DNA of 64,000 bases from Nocardia mikamii NBRC 108933 (GCF_001613505.1 NZ_BDCM01000021.1:26972-90971); one strand, 5' to 3'; shown: positions 42,018 to 51,713, numbered from the stretch's first letter. Notes: generated from the letters alone by a model not told the origin. Numbers and translations: made by a program.

Positions 42018-43048
42018 TGGCGAGGTTCGCGCGACCGAGGTTGCCGAAGGTGTTCGGATTCCTGCGCAACCGGTATCTGCGGCTCGGCCTGATCGCCTCG
42101 GCGACCGTGCTGATTCTGCTGCTCGGCTCCAGCGCGCTGACCCAGGCGCGCCTGGGGGACAAGACGATTCACGCCGAATTCGCGCAAGCCGCGGGATTGC
42201 GTCCCGGTGCGACCGTCGACGTCTCGGGGATCGAGGTGGGCGCGGTGCGGGCGGTGCGGCTCGACGGCGCCAAGGTGGTGGCGGATCTGAAGGTGCGCGG
42301 CGATCTGCGGCTGGGACCGGACGCGCGGGCGGCGATCAAGATGTCGACCATCCTCGGGCGGCTGCACGTGGACCTCGTACCGGGAAACGGGAAAGGACTG
42401 CCGGACAACCGGATCAAGCTCGATCACACCAGCGTGCCCTACAACCTGAGCAAGGTGATCCAGGACCCGCAGTACAAGGCGTCGTTCGAACGGATCGAGC
42501 GGATCGACCCGAAGAAGTTGCGGGAGGCGCTCGACACCATGAACCAGCAGATGGGCGACTCGCCGCAGCTGGCGGTGCAGGCGCTCGACAGCATCGGCTC
42601 GCTGGCCAAGGTGATCAACGACCGCCGCGACGAGGTCGACACCCTGCTGAAGGGAATGGATCAGGTCTCCCAGCTGGTCGCCGACAACCAGAACAGCGTG
42701 CTGATGCTGCTGACCCGCGGCGAGGCCATCGGTCAGGCGGTGCAGAAGCGCCAGCAATTGCTGAAGAACCTGCTCGACAATGTCGCCTCACTGTCGAAGT
42801 TGTTGCAGGACATGGGGTTGGAGAACAACAACCAGTTCGGCCCGATGATCCGGGATCTGAACACCATGTCCGAGGGGCTGGAGAAGAACAAGACCAACCT
42901 CGACCGGCTCTACGAGATCATGCCGGTCACCTTGCGGCAGTTCAACAACGTATTGGGCAACGGACCGTACGGCGACGTGTATGTGCCGTGGGGACTGTTC
43001 CCCGACAACTGGATCTGTTTCGCACAGGTCGTTCAGGGGTGTAAGTGA
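42014..43048 (+). CDS. mceC: Mce family protein, MceC position
   Basis: 344 residues from GTG 42014 (GGAGG 7 nt upstream) or ATG 42017. N-terminal anchor at about 24-43, MCE domain (HAEFAQAAGLRPGATVDVSG), coiled helices and a Cys-containing end (WICFAQVVQGCK). Confidence 0.9.
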   Translation: MMARFARPRLPKVFGFLRNRYLRLGLIASATVLILLLGSSALTQARLGDKTIHAEFAQAAGLRPGATVDVSGIEVGAVRAVRLDGAKVVADLKVRGDLRLGPDARAAIKMSTILGRLHVDLVPGNGKGLPDNRIKLDHTSVPYNLSKVIQDPQYKASFERIERIDPKKLREALDTMNQQMGDSPQLAVQALDSIGSLAKVINDRRDEVDTLLKGMDQVSQLVADNQNSVLMLLTRGEAIGQAVQKRQQLLKNLLDNVASLSKLLQDMGLENNNQFGPMIRDLNTMSEGLEKNKTNLDRLYEIMPVTLRQFNNVLGNGPYGDVYVPWGLFPDNWICFAQVVQGCK

Positions 43049-44151
43049 TGAAACTGCGCGCACTGGCCCAACTCGCCGCGGTGTGCCTGGTCGCCTCCGC
43101 CGGCTCGGGCTGTTCGCTGCTGCCGGGTTCGCTCGGCACCGCCACCAACGAGGTGCTCGGCGACAACATGCGCATCAGCGCCGATTTCGACAATGTGGCC
43201 GGGCTGTACGCCGGCAACGAGGTCGATGTGCTGGGTGTGCCGGTCGGCACCGTCGAATCGGTGGAGGCCAAGGGCACCTATGTGCAGGTGGTCATGAAGG
43301 TCGACAAGAGCGTGAAACTTCCCGCCGACGCCATGGCCGCCCTGGTGAATCCGCAGCTGATCACCAACCGTCACGTCGAATTGGCGCCGGCCTACGACGG
43401 TTCCGGCCCGACCATGGCCGACGGCGCGCATATTCCGTTGCCGCGCACCAGGACACCGGTGGAGCTCGACCGCATCATGCAGACCTTCGACCAGCTCGGG
43501 GCGTCGCTGAAGGGAGACAGCGACACCGGGCCGATGGCCAGCCGGGTGTTGTTCCCGCTGCTCAACGGCAACGGCGACAAACTGCGCGAGACCCTGGACG
43601 CGCTCTCGGGCGCGTTCGAGACGACGTTCGCCAACAAGGACCAGATCTCCAATACGATCGTCAAACTCAACGACGTCACGCAGGTCATCGCCCAGAACGA
43701 CCAGACCGTACGGGATTTCAGCGGCCGGCTCACCGAATTGCTGAAGCTGATGGGTGATCAGGCGCCCGGTCTGCAGGCGGTGCTCACCCAGCTCAACGAT
43801 TTCGTCGCCAACACGGCCACGGTGGTGGGACAGAACAAGGACCAGCTCGCCGGGGCTCTGACCCGGTTCGTGGCGATCAGCGATCAGATGCGCGCCAACG
43901 CCCGCAATCTCACCGAAATCGTGGATGTCGCGCCGCTGATGTTCGAGAACCTGGCCAACGCCACCAGTTATGAACATCAGGCGCTGCGCCTGCACGGGCT
44001 GCTCGACAAATCCGTGCTCGACGGTGAAGCGCTGTCCACCTTCTGTGAGCGGGTGATGATGCGCCTCGACGGCTGCCGGACCGGAAAGATCGCCGATATG
44101 GGGCCCGATTTCGGACTCACCGCCGCACTTCTGGGGATCAGCGGAAAATGA
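43045..44151 (+). CDS. mceD: Mce family protein, MceD position, possible lipoprotein
   Basis: 368 residues. N-terminal signal with CLVASAGSGCSLLPGS; the SGC could be lipidated although the residues before it are not a canonical lipobox. MCE domain: RISADFDNVAGLYAGNEVDV, GVPVGTVESVEAKG. Long coiled-coil part, with Cys pair near the end (FCERVMMRLDGC). Confidence 0.88.
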   Translation: MMKLRALAQLAAVCLVASAGSGCSLLPGSLGTATNEVLGDNMRISADFDNVAGLYAGNEVDVLGVPVGTVESVEAKGTYVQVVMKVDKSVKLPADAMAALVNPQLITNRHVELAPAYDGSGPTMADGAHIPLPRTRTPVELDRIMQTFDQLGASLKGDSDTGPMASRVLFPLLNGNGDKLRETLDALSGAFETTFANKDQISNTIVKLNDVTQVIAQNDQTVRDFSGRLTELLKLMGDQAPGLQAVLTQLNDFVANTATVVGQNKDQLAGALTRFVAISDQMRANARNLTEIVDVAPLMFENLANATSYEHQALRLHGLLDKSVLDGEALSTFCERVMMRLDGCRTGKIADMGPDFGLTAALLGISGK

Positions 44152-45341
44152 CACGATCACAGCGCAGAACATCGCGTCGCGGCCTCGTTCTCAGCGCCGT
44201 CGCGACCGCCACCACACTCGGCATCAGCGGGTGTGGGCTGACATTGGAGAATGTGCCGATGCCCAAGCCGGGTATCGGGGGTCCCGGCTACACCGTGCAC
44301 GCCGCGTTCACCGATGTGCTGAATCTGCCCGATCACGCCCACGTGCGCATCGGCGGCACCGATATCGGCACCGTCACCGGTATCGAGACCACGAATTTCG
44401 TCGCCGATGTGCGGATGCAGATCCGCTCCGACATCGTGCTGCCGCGCGGGACGACGGTGGAATTGCGTCAGGCCACGCCGCTGGGCGATATGTCGGTGGC
44501 CATGACCCTGCCGTCCGCGCAGGAAGCGGGTCCGCCGCTGCGCGACGGAGACACCATCGGCGTCGATCACACCGGCACCGCCGCCTCCGTCGAGCAGTTG
44601 ATGATGTCGGTGGCCATGCTGGTCAACGGCGGCGGTATCAACCAGGCCGCGCAGATCACCACGCAGATGAACTCGATGTTCGCCGGGCGCGGACCACAAT
44701 TGGCGCACCTGCTGACCGAGATGACCGATGTGATCGCCGCGCTCAATCAGCGCACCGGCGATATCGACGCCACCCTCCAGGGCTTGAACACGCTCTCCGG
44801 CGAATTGGCCAGGCGCAAAAAGGAACTCGGCGCGGCGGCCGATACCTTCCCGCAACTGCTCGGCCTGGTGAACGAGAACAATCAGCGCATCGTGGATCTC
44901 ACGACGAAGGTGTCGACCACCATGGCGGCGCTGGGCGATTTCACCGATACCACCAGCCCGCAGTTCCTCAGCTTGTTCGACAGCATTCAGAAACTCATGT
45001 CGGGCTTCACGGAAATGGGCGGCAATCTCACCGAGGCGCTCAACGGGCTCAACGACATCTATCCGCCGCTGATGGCGAGCCTGCGAGGTTCCGGGCTGGC
45101 CGTCATGCCGGTGGTGTCGTATCTGAGTATCGGCGCGCTCAGTGATCCGCACGGCAGCCGGTTGCCCGAAATCGGCGACGTTCCGGCATTCGCCGGCAGT
45201 TTGGCGCAGGTATTCGAGAAAGTGTTCGGCCGGGTCATCAGTCCACCGCAACCGGTGCCCGGGACGACGCCTCCCGGCGCGAATCCGCCGGACGCGCCCG
45301 GCGCCCCGACCGAACCTTCCCAGCAGGGTGGTGACCGATGA
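44148..45341 (+). CDS. mceE: Mce family lipoprotein, MceE/LprK position
   Basis: 397 residues. The signal ends in TTLGISGCGL, with a good lipobox (I-S-G-C), as in the LprK-type lipoprotein that occupies this place in mce operons. MCE domain: YTVHAAFTDVLNLPDHAHVR, GTDIGTVTGIETT. Pro-rich C-terminus. Confidence 0.9.
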   Translation: MTRSQRRTSRRGLVLSAVATATTLGISGCGLTLENVPMPKPGIGGPGYTVHAAFTDVLNLPDHAHVRIGGTDIGTVTGIETTNFVADVRMQIRSDIVLPRGTTVELRQATPLGDMSVAMTLPSAQEAGPPLRDGDTIGVDHTGTAASVEQLMMSVAMLVNGGGINQAAQITTQMNSMFAGRGPQLAHLLTEMTDVIAALNQRTGDIDATLQGLNTLSGELARRKKELGAAADTFPQLLGLVNENNQRIVDLTTKVSTTMAALGDFTDTTSPQFLSLFDSIQKLMSGFTEMGGNLTEALNGLNDIYPPLMASLRGSGLAVMPVVSYLSIGALSDPHGSRLPEIGDVPAFAGSLAQVFEKVFGRVISPPQPVPGTTPPGANPPDAPGAPTEPSQQGGDR

Positions 45342-46531
45342 ATACTCCGCTGTGGAATTGGGTGGTGCGCCGGCGCATCGCCCTGGCCAACCTCAGCCTG
45401 ATCGTGGTGCTGGTGATCGGGTCCGGATATCTGGCTCGATATGTGTTGCGGTTCAATCCGATTCCGCACACCTTCACCGTCACCGTGCAACTGGCGACCT
45501 CGGGCGGCATCCTCCCGGGCAACGACGTGACCTTCCGCGGCACCCGGGTCGGCACGGTCGCCGATGTGCGGGTCTCCGGGGACGGAATCGACGCGATCGC
45601 CGAAATCGACGACAGCGCGAAGATTCCCGTCGGCGGCGCGGTCCACGTCGGCCGGTTGTCCGCGGCGGGCGAGCAGTACCTGGACTTCCGGCCCGACGCC
45701 GATACCGGTCCGTATCTGTCCGACGGCGCCGTCGTGGAGCGCGCACGCACCAGCGTGCCGATCCCGGTGCAGAATCTGCTGACCGACCTGAGCGGATTCA
45801 TCGGCGGATTGAATCCGGACCGGCTCACGGTCATCGTCGACGAGCTGGACACCGCGCTGGGCGGGGGCCCGGATCGATTGCGCAACATGATCTCCGGGAT
45901 CAGCCGTGCGATGGCGGGGCTGTCCGATCTGCTGCCGCAGACCCAGCAGCTGCTCGAGAACCTGCAGGTGATCGCGGAGACCACCTCGCACGCCCAGCCC
46001 GATCTGAGCACCCTCACCGCGGCGGGCAGCGCGCTGTTCCAGCAGGCGACCGCCGCCGACAACGAAATCCGGAAGTTCCTCGACCAGGGCCCGGGTGAGC
46101 TGGCGACCCTCGGTGACGTGGTGGCGAAGAATCAGGATCCGCTGACCGATCTGGTCACCAATTTCGTCGCCATCACCAAGGCCGCGAAACTGCGCCAGCC
46201 CGCGATCGAGGCGCTGTTTCCCGCGCTGCGCCAAGGCATTCAGGCGCTCGGCGTGCCCGCACACGACGGCGCGTATCACACGCTCGCCGACTTCTGGCCG
46301 CGTCCGACCTGCGACTACGACACGATTCCGGTCACCCCGACCAAGATCATGACCGATACCCGGGTGCGGCTGTACAACTACTGCCTCACCGCAGATCCCG
46401 CACTGCAGGTGCGGGGTTCGGCCAATGCGCCGCGGCCGAATCTCCCCGACAACGGATCCGGGCCGCCGCCCGGCGTCACCGGCAACGAGATGTCGCGGCC
46501 CATCCCGTCCGGCCCCATACCCGACAACTAG
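45338..46531 (+). CDS. mceF: Mce family protein, MceF position
   Basis: 397 residues; ATG overlaps the previous stop. Membrane anchor about 14-34, MCE domain (VTVQLATSGGILPGNDVTFR, GTRVGTVADVRVSGD), helical region, then a Pro/Gly-rich end. Two Cys around residues 322 and 348 (TCDYD, YNYCL). Confidence 0.9.
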   Translation: MNTPLWNWVVRRRIALANLSLIVVLVIGSGYLARYVLRFNPIPHTFTVTVQLATSGGILPGNDVTFRGTRVGTVADVRVSGDGIDAIAEIDDSAKIPVGGAVHVGRLSAAGEQYLDFRPDADTGPYLSDGAVVERARTSVPIPVQNLLTDLSGFIGGLNPDRLTVIVDELDTALGGGPDRLRNMISGISRAMAGLSDLLPQTQQLLENLQVIAETTSHAQPDLSTLTAAGSALFQQATAADNEIRKFLDQGPGELATLGDVVAKNQDPLTDLVTNFVAITKAAKLRQPAIEALFPALRQGIQALGVPAHDGAYHTLADFWPRPTCDYDTIPVTPTKIMTDTRVRLYNYCLTADPALQVRGSANAPRPNLPDNGSGPPPGVTGNEMSRPIPSGPIPDN

Positions 46532-46543
46532 GAAGCGAACACG

Positions 46544-47266
46544 ATGAGCGACAAGGAAAGCGGAGGCGCCGAGAAGCGCGAACCCACGATCGACACCGTC
46601 GACGAACCGGAGACCGCGGCCGCCGCGCCATCCGGGGCATCCGACACGGCCGGATCGGATGCGGCGGGGACATCCGATACCACCGAGTCGAATCCCACCG
46701 AAACGACCACCGTGGCGAAGGTTTCGCCGCTGTCGCGACTGCGTGCGGCAGCCGGCCGACGCGGTGTGCGGATCGGCCTGCGCGCGGCGGTGGCCGTGGT
46801 GCTGGGTTCCGCGATCGGCACGAGCATCTACTTCTACCTGCAGAACAAGGACCACGAGGAGGTGCTCGACGCGCAGGCGCAGGCCCGCCGGGCCGCGTGC
46901 GCCTACGGTCCCGTGGTCTCGACCTACGATTCCGAACATCTCGACCAGTACGTCCGCGATGTGCTGGCCGGCGCTTCCGGTGAGTGGAAGAAGCAGTTCG
47001 AGTCCAACAGCAAAGACCTCAGCGACGTCCTGGCCAAGGGCGAGGTCGTCGCGAAGTCGACCGATGTGCAGTGCGCGATCCGTTCCGGGGACAAGAATTC
47101 CGCGGAGGCGATCGTGGTGATCGGCCAGACCATCACCAGCCTGGGCACCCAGGGCAAACCGGAACCGGGACAGCTGTCGACGGTGATGCGACTGCAGAAG
47201 CAGGGCGACCGCTGGCTGGTCGACAAGATCAGCACGCCGCTGACTCCGCTGCCGCCGCAGTCGTAG
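46544..47266 (+). CDS. Mce-associated membrane protein
   Basis: 240 residues. A low-complexity acidic, Thr/Ala-rich N-terminus (about 1-65) precedes one membrane segment (about 80-100, GLRAAVAVVLGSAIGTSIYF) and an outward NTF2-like domain. This is the layout of Mas proteins such as those following mce genes; relatives stabilise Mce complexes. 12 bp after mceF. Confidence 0.85.
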   Translation: MSDKESGGAEKREPTIDTVDEPETAAAAPSGASDTAGSDAAGTSDTTESNPTETTTVAKVSPLSRLRAAAGRRGVRIGLRAAVAVVLGSAIGTSIYFYLQNKDHEEVLDAQAQARRAACAYGPVVSTYDSEHLDQYVRDVLAGASGEWKKQFESNSKDLSDVLAKGEVVAKSTDVQCAIRSGDKNSAEAIVVIGQTITSLGTQGKPEPGQLSTVMRLQKQGDRWLVDKISTPLTPLPPQS

Positions 47267-47297
47267 CGTCTCTCGGCGAAAAGGATTGGCAGACAAT

Positions 47298-48551
47298 TTG
47301 AGTCGCGCACAGGACGGACGCGCGAAGGCGACGGCGCCGGCCACGCACAACCCCGAACGCGTGATCCGCCGCCGGCCCAAGAACCGCCGGGCGCAGATCG
47401 CCTCCGCCGCGGCGGCGGCTTTCGGATCGCTGGGCTATCACGGCGTGAGCATGGAGGATATCGCCGCCCGGCTGGGGATTTCCTCGGCGGCGCTGTACCG
47501 GCACTATCCGAGCAAGTACGCGCTGTTCCGCGAGGAGCTGCTGCGCTTGTCCGCCGCCGCGGTGACGGCGGTGACGCTGCCCGCGGAGGTTCAGGGCCAC
47601 AGCCCCGAAGCGCGACTCGGACTCGTCATCGACGCCATCGTGGCCGATACCATCGCCAACCGTCCGACGGCCGCGCTGGCGCGGTGGGAGGCCCGCTACC
47701 TCGATCGCGACGATCGCCGGACCTTCGACGAACGGTTCGAGACCGCGATCTCCGCTCTGCGTGCGCTGATCGGTGAACTGCGCCCGGAATTGGCCCGCCG
47801 CGAGGGTCTGGTGCGCGCGGTCGCGATCTTCAGTGTGGTGAGCAGTATCGGCGATCACCACGCTCATCTGCCGGCGAAATCGCTCGCGGTGGTGCTGAGC
47901 GAGGCGGCCTGGTCGTTGATTCGAACCGACCTGCCGGTTGCCGCCGACCCGCCGGAACCCGCGCGGGCGAGCGATGTTCCGCACTCGTTCAAACATCAGG
48001 TGCTGCTGAACAAGGCGGTCGAGCTGTTCCACGAGCGCGGTTATCCGAATGTGAGCGTGGAGGAGATCGCGGCGGCGGCCGAACTGTCGGCGGCCTCGGC
48101 GGTGTACCGGTACTACCGCAGCAAGGATGCCCTGCTGGCGGCGGCATTCCGGCGGGTGGCCGACCGGATGGCCGCCGCGATCGCACCGGCGGTGGAGGCG
48201 TCGCGGACCTCCGAGGAGGCGTTGGCGACGCTGATCGACCTCTATGTCGCGGGATCGTTCGCCGAACGCGAGCTGACATTCGTCTACTACGCCGAATTCG
48301 GCAATGTCGGAGCCTACGAGCGGACGGTGCTGCGCAACATCCAGCGGCTGGTGGTGGCCGAATGGGTGGAGCTGCTGGTGGATGCGCGACCGGAGCTGGC
48401 GCGGGCGCAGGCCCGCATCCTCGTCCATGCCGGATTCGGGCTCGTCGTCGGTCTGGGGCGGCTGTTCGGGAACAACCAGCAGATGTGTCCTCGTCCCCAT
48501 GTGGTCAGGCTGATGGAGATGACGTTGTTCGGGCGACTCGCCACGCGATAG
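47298..48551 (+). CDS. Tandem double-TetR regulator, Mce3R-like
   Basis: About 417 residues with two complete TetR modules in one chain. First HTH: VSMEDIAARLGISSAALYRH; second HTH: VSVEEIAAAAELSAASAVYR. Mycobacterial Mce3R, repressor of the mce3 operon, has the same rare double-TetR build and similar length, and its N-terminus also has a RRRPK block. Here the gene follows the mce operon instead of preceding it. TTG 47298 is chosen; TTG 47286 is possible, and neither has an ideal ribosome site. Confidence 0.85.
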   Translation: MSRAQDGRAKATAPATHNPERVIRRRPKNRRAQIASAAAAAFGSLGYHGVSMEDIAARLGISSAALYRHYPSKYALFREELLRLSAAAVTAVTLPAEVQGHSPEARLGLVIDAIVADTIANRPTAALARWEARYLDRDDRRTFDERFETAISALRALIGELRPELARREGLVRAVAIFSVVSSIGDHHAHLPAKSLAVVLSEAAWSLIRTDLPVAADPPEPARASDVPHSFKHQVLLNKAVELFHERGYPNVSVEEIAAAAELSAASAVYRYYRSKDALLAAAFRRVADRMAAAIAPAVEASRTSEEALATLIDLYVAGSFAERELTFVYYAEFGNVGAYERTVLRNIQRLVVAEWVELLVDARPELARAQARILVHAGFGLVVGLGRLFGNNQQMCPRPHVVRLMEMTLFGRLATR

Positions 48552-48628
48552 GCGTGAAGTTCCTGAATTCGCGACAACTTAGTAGCTGGAAAGAGTCCTG
48601 AAGGCGCGAATATTGCGCTTCCTACCCG

Positions 48629-48656
48629 TTGATCAAATGAGAATTGTGAGTAACAT
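48629..48656 (+). promoter_or_regulatory. Promoter and long leader of DUF2236 gene
   Basis: TTGATC (48629-48634), 16 bp and TAACAT (48651-48656) form a promoter-like pair. The leader to the ATG at 48912 would be about 250 nt and is GC-rich. It contains a hairpin GGTGCCGCCG-ACCC-CGGCGGCACC (48816-48839). No known riboswitch class could be matched. The remaining gap from 48552 holds nothing else recognisable. Confidence 0.45.
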
Positions 48657-48911
48657 AGTGAAGGCCGGGCCGACCCTGAGAAGTATACGAGGCGGTGTCG
48701 CCGTGGCAGAGGGAGAAATCCGCGAGAGCGCCGGTAACCGCGCATCGGTGGTTGTCGCGTCGGCTCCGAGACGAGCCGGTCTGCCGGGTGGGCCCCTCGG
48801 TCTCCCGTGTCGCATGGTGCCGCCGACCCCGGCGGCACCGCCCGCGTCCCGAAGCGCGGGGCCCGGCGCATCTCCGGTCGCGCCGGCGAAACGTTCCGAG
48901 AGAGGACTCGC

Positions 48912-49919
48912 ATGACAACGGCAACGCAGCCTTGGGAGCCGAATTACACCGACCCGCACAGCGATTCCTACGTCCCGGAGGAATCCGTGCCGGTCGGGCG
49001 GGGCCGGACGCAGGAGGAGCGAGCTCCACGCCCCGACCTCGCGCAGACGCCGCCGCTGACGTTGGAGCAGACGCGCATCCACATCCCGGACTTCCATCGC
49101 TCGCCGCGCAAGCGGCCCGCGCAGTTGCCCGACTCCCTGGATTTCTGGATGTTCGCGGGTGCGGCCGCCAACGTCGCGATGCAGTTCGCGCACCCCGCTG
49201 TGGCGGCCGGCGTCATGGAGAGCACCGTGGAATCCGGTGCGCTCATGGTGCATCCGTGGAAACGGCTGCGCACCACGGCCTCGTATCTGGCGGTGGCGAT
49301 TCTCGGTACACCCGAGGAGAAGAAGGAATTCCGTGAGGCGGTGAACGTCGCGCACCGGCAGGTGCGGTCCAAGCCCGGCTCGAAGGTGAAGTACAACGCC
49401 TTCGACCGGAACCTGCAGCTGTATGTCGCGGCGTGCATCTACATCGGGTTCGAGGATTCCCACCAGCTCATCAACGGCAAGATGTCACCGGAGGAACTCG
49501 AGGCGTTCTATCAGGGGGCGGATACCTTCGGCACCACGCTGCAGGTGCATCCCGACATGTGGCCGAAGACGCGCGCCGACTTCGACGAGTACTGGGTCGA
49601 GGCCTGCCGGCAGGTGATCGTCGACGATGCGTTCCGCGCGTATATCGGTGACCTGCTGCATCTTCGGATGATCCACTGGTACATGCGACTGCTCTTCGGC
49701 AGGCTGCTGCGCTTCCTCACCGCTGGATTCCTGCCTCCGCATTTCCGCGAACAGATGGGCGTGGAGTGGAGCGCGGCCGATCAGCGCCGATTCGAGCACC
49801 TGTTCCTGTTCGTGGGATTCGTGAATCGGTTCATCCCCAAGTTCATCCGGTTCTCCGGGACGAAGATGATGATGCGGGATGTGCAGCGGCGGATCCGTAA
49901 GCAGAAGGTCCTCGTGTGA
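48912..49919 (+). CDS. DUF2236 (MpaB-like) oxygenase-family protein
   Basis: 335 residues from ATG 48912 (GAGAGAGGA upstream). PDSLDFWMFAGAAANVAMQF, HRQVRSKPGSKVKYNAFDRN and LQLYVAACIYIGFEDSHQLI match the MpaB/DUF2236 family, whose characterised members are haem-dependent oxygenases. No signal peptide, unlike Lcp, so probably cytoplasmic or membrane-associated through its C-terminal basic helix. Reaction unknown. Confidence 0.8.
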   Translation: MTTATQPWEPNYTDPHSDSYVPEESVPVGRGRTQEERAPRPDLAQTPPLTLEQTRIHIPDFHRSPRKRPAQLPDSLDFWMFAGAAANVAMQFAHPAVAAGVMESTVESGALMVHPWKRLRTTASYLAVAILGTPEEKKEFREAVNVAHRQVRSKPGSKVKYNAFDRNLQLYVAACIYIGFEDSHQLINGKMSPEELEAFYQGADTFGTTLQVHPDMWPKTRADFDEYWVEACRQVIVDDAFRAYIGDLLHLRMIHWYMRLLFGRLLRFLTAGFLPPHFREQMGVEWSAADQRRFEHLFLFVGFVNRFIPKFIRFSGTKMMMRDVQRRIRKQKVLV

Positions 49920-49952
49920 ATCCACCGGTGCGGCACAGCGATTGCCGACCGT

Positions 49953-49991
49953 GACCTGTGCGGCGGATCCGGCCGATCCGCCGCACAGGTC
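49953..49991. terminator. 17-bp-stem bidirectional terminator
   Basis: GACCTGTGCGGCGGATC and its exact complement surround a 5-nt loop between two convergent DUF2236 genes. One of the strongest hairpins of the window. Confidence 0.8.
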
Positions 49992-50008
49992 GCATTCTCC
50001 GGCTGTGG

Positions 50009-50914
50009 TCAACAACGCTGTGGCGCAGGTGTCGCTCTCGCCGTGGTCATTCCGTGCGCGGTGCGGGCCTGGGGAAGGCAGCGCATACGGGCGGGAAGTA
50101 GCGCCATACGGCTTCGCGTGGTCGCCGCGCAGCGGCGCAGCGCGAATCGGTCGCCGCGATGCAGGTCGACTCCGAGCAATTCACGCGCCGGAGCGGCGAT
50201 GAGCGCGCGGACGGCGGGGGTGGGAAGCCGACGGGGGATCCACGTGTCGGGGCGAAGCACCTGCGGTGCCAGCGCCGCGGCGTCGGCACCGAATCGCAAT
50301 CCGGCGCAGGCGTTCTCGAAGTAGGTCACGAACTCCGGCCACGTCTGCGGCATGGCGCGCGCGGAGATGCCGTGCCGCAGATACCACTCGCAGCATTCGT
50401 GGTAGAGCCGCTCGCGGTCGTGCTCGGAGAGCGGGCGATGGAAGATGTCGACCGAGGTCATCAGCGTATCGACGTAGGTGGCGTGCTGGAAGAAGAAGAT
50501 CTCCGGCTGCAGAGCGTGATACCGCGCGCCCCATTCGTCGCGTCCCTTCACGTGCTCGTGCCCGAATTGGATCACCGATCGCATATCCCGTTCGCTGTAG
50601 GCCATGTACACCATCTGCGATACGGTGCGTTTCTTGTGCTCCCACAGTCGATTCGGCGCGTGTTGCACCAGACCGGCGGCGATACCGGGATGCAGGATCT
50701 GAAAGGCGAGCGCCCGCGGCAGGCACAGCGCGAACCGCCGATCTCCCAGATAGCGATGCAACAACGAATCCCGCTGCCCCGGCCCGGCCACTGTGCCTCG
50801 CCCTCTCCGATTCCGCTGCGAAAATCCGGGCTCGCCCCATGCGGACGGGAACTGGGGACCTCGACGGAGCGAGCCCGGACAGACGGCCCGGTCGATCACA
50901 CCCACGGGCACCAC
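50009..50914 (-). CDS. DUF2236 (MpaB-like) oxygenase-family protein
   Basis: 301 residues. LLHRYLGDRRFALCLPRALA, ILHPGIAAGLVQHAPNRLW and QFGHEHVKGRDEWGARYHAL are characteristic of DUF2236 proteins. Distinct subgroup from the convergent neighbour. No signal peptide. The GTG start at 50914 is uncertain, and several GTG codons follow closely. Confidence 0.75.
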   Translation of the reverse strand: MVPVGVIDRAVCPGSLRRGPQFPSAWGEPGFSQRNRRGRGTVAGPGQRDSLLHRYLGDRRFALCLPRALAFQILHPGIAAGLVQHAPNRLWEHKKRTVSQMVYMAYSERDMRSVIQFGHEHVKGRDEWGARYHALQPEIFFFQHATYVDTLMTSVDIFHRPLSEHDRERLYHECCEWYLRHGISARAMPQTWPEFVTYFENACAGLRFGADAAALAPQVLRPDTWIPRRLPTPAVRALIAAPARELLGVDLHRGDRFALRRCAATTRSRMALLPARMRCLPQARTAHGMTTARATPAPQRC

Positions 50915-51172
50915 GAGCTCGGCCGGTCGTCGCGGAACAGTACATCACCGACTGTGAATGATCGTCAACATAATTGCGAGAAAAGATCACTCCCGCTTCA
51001 GATTGTGCCGAATAGATGCAAGTGAACGGCTATCCAGCGGTTGCCGCGTCGGAGATGGACCTCGGTATAGCACCGGAATTCACTGATAACTACCAGGCCT
51101 CCCGTCGGTGAACTCGATCCGGCCCGTCCGGCCGCGTCGGAGATCGCTCGCCGAGGTCGAGTGTGTGATAGG

Positions 51173-51204
51173 GCACTAATAGTTTGTGTGCAAACTATTA
51201 GTGC
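51173..51204. promoter_or_regulatory. Perfect 14-bp-arm operator upstream of MarR gene
   Basis: GCACTAATAGTTTG and its complement, 4-nt spacer, centred about 48 bp upstream of the MarR/OhrR-like start. Typical of an autoregulated MarR dimer site. Confidence 0.8.
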
Positions 51205-51236
51205 GCTAATCTGGCCTCGACACGAGGAGGTGGGCC

Positions 51237-51713
51237 ATGACGACCGAGGTCGAGGATCCGCTGCGGCTGGACCGGCAGGTGTGTTTCGCGCTGGCCGTCG
51301 CGAACCGATCGGTGCTGACGGTGTACCGCCCGCTGCTGGAGCCGCTGGGACTGACCCATCCCCAGTATCTGGTGATGCTGGCTCTGTGGGGTGAGGCGCC
51401 CATGTCGGTGAAGGCCATCGCCGAGGCGATCCAACTCGATTCCGCCACGCTGTCCCCACTGCTCAAGCGGCTCGAGTCGGCGGGCCTCATCACCCGCCGC
51501 CGGGATCCGCGCGACGAACGCACACTGCTGATCGATCTGACCGAGGCCGGGTGGGCGCTGCGCCGCCGAGCCGAGCAGATCCCGCCGGCGGTCGTGCGGC
51601 GGCTGGGCGTGAGCCTGGCCGATCTGGAGGAACTGCGCGAGGTACTGACCCGCGTCAACGAGGCCGCCCGGCGAGCCGCACTCGCCGATATCCAGGGAGC
51701 TACCGATGAGTGA
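51237..51713 (+). CDS. OhrR-like MarR family regulator
   Basis: 158 residues. LDRQVCFALAVANR carries a single Cys (C16) at the place of the peroxide-sensing Cys of OhrR, and YRPLLEPLGLTHPQYLVMLA is the OhrR dimer/HTH entry. The winged helix includes SVKAIAEAIQLDSATLSPLL and RRDPRDERTLLI. OhrR proteins lose DNA affinity when organic hydroperoxide oxidises this Cys. No ohr gene is adjacent, so the target may be itself and the overlapping downstream gene. Confidence 0.88.
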   Translation: MTTEVEDPLRLDRQVCFALAVANRSVLTVYRPLLEPLGLTHPQYLVMLALWGEAPMSVKAIAEAIQLDSATLSPLLKRLESAGLITRRRDPRDERTLLIDLTEAGWALRRRAEQIPPAVVRRLGVSLADLEELREVLTRVNEAARRAALADIQGATDE

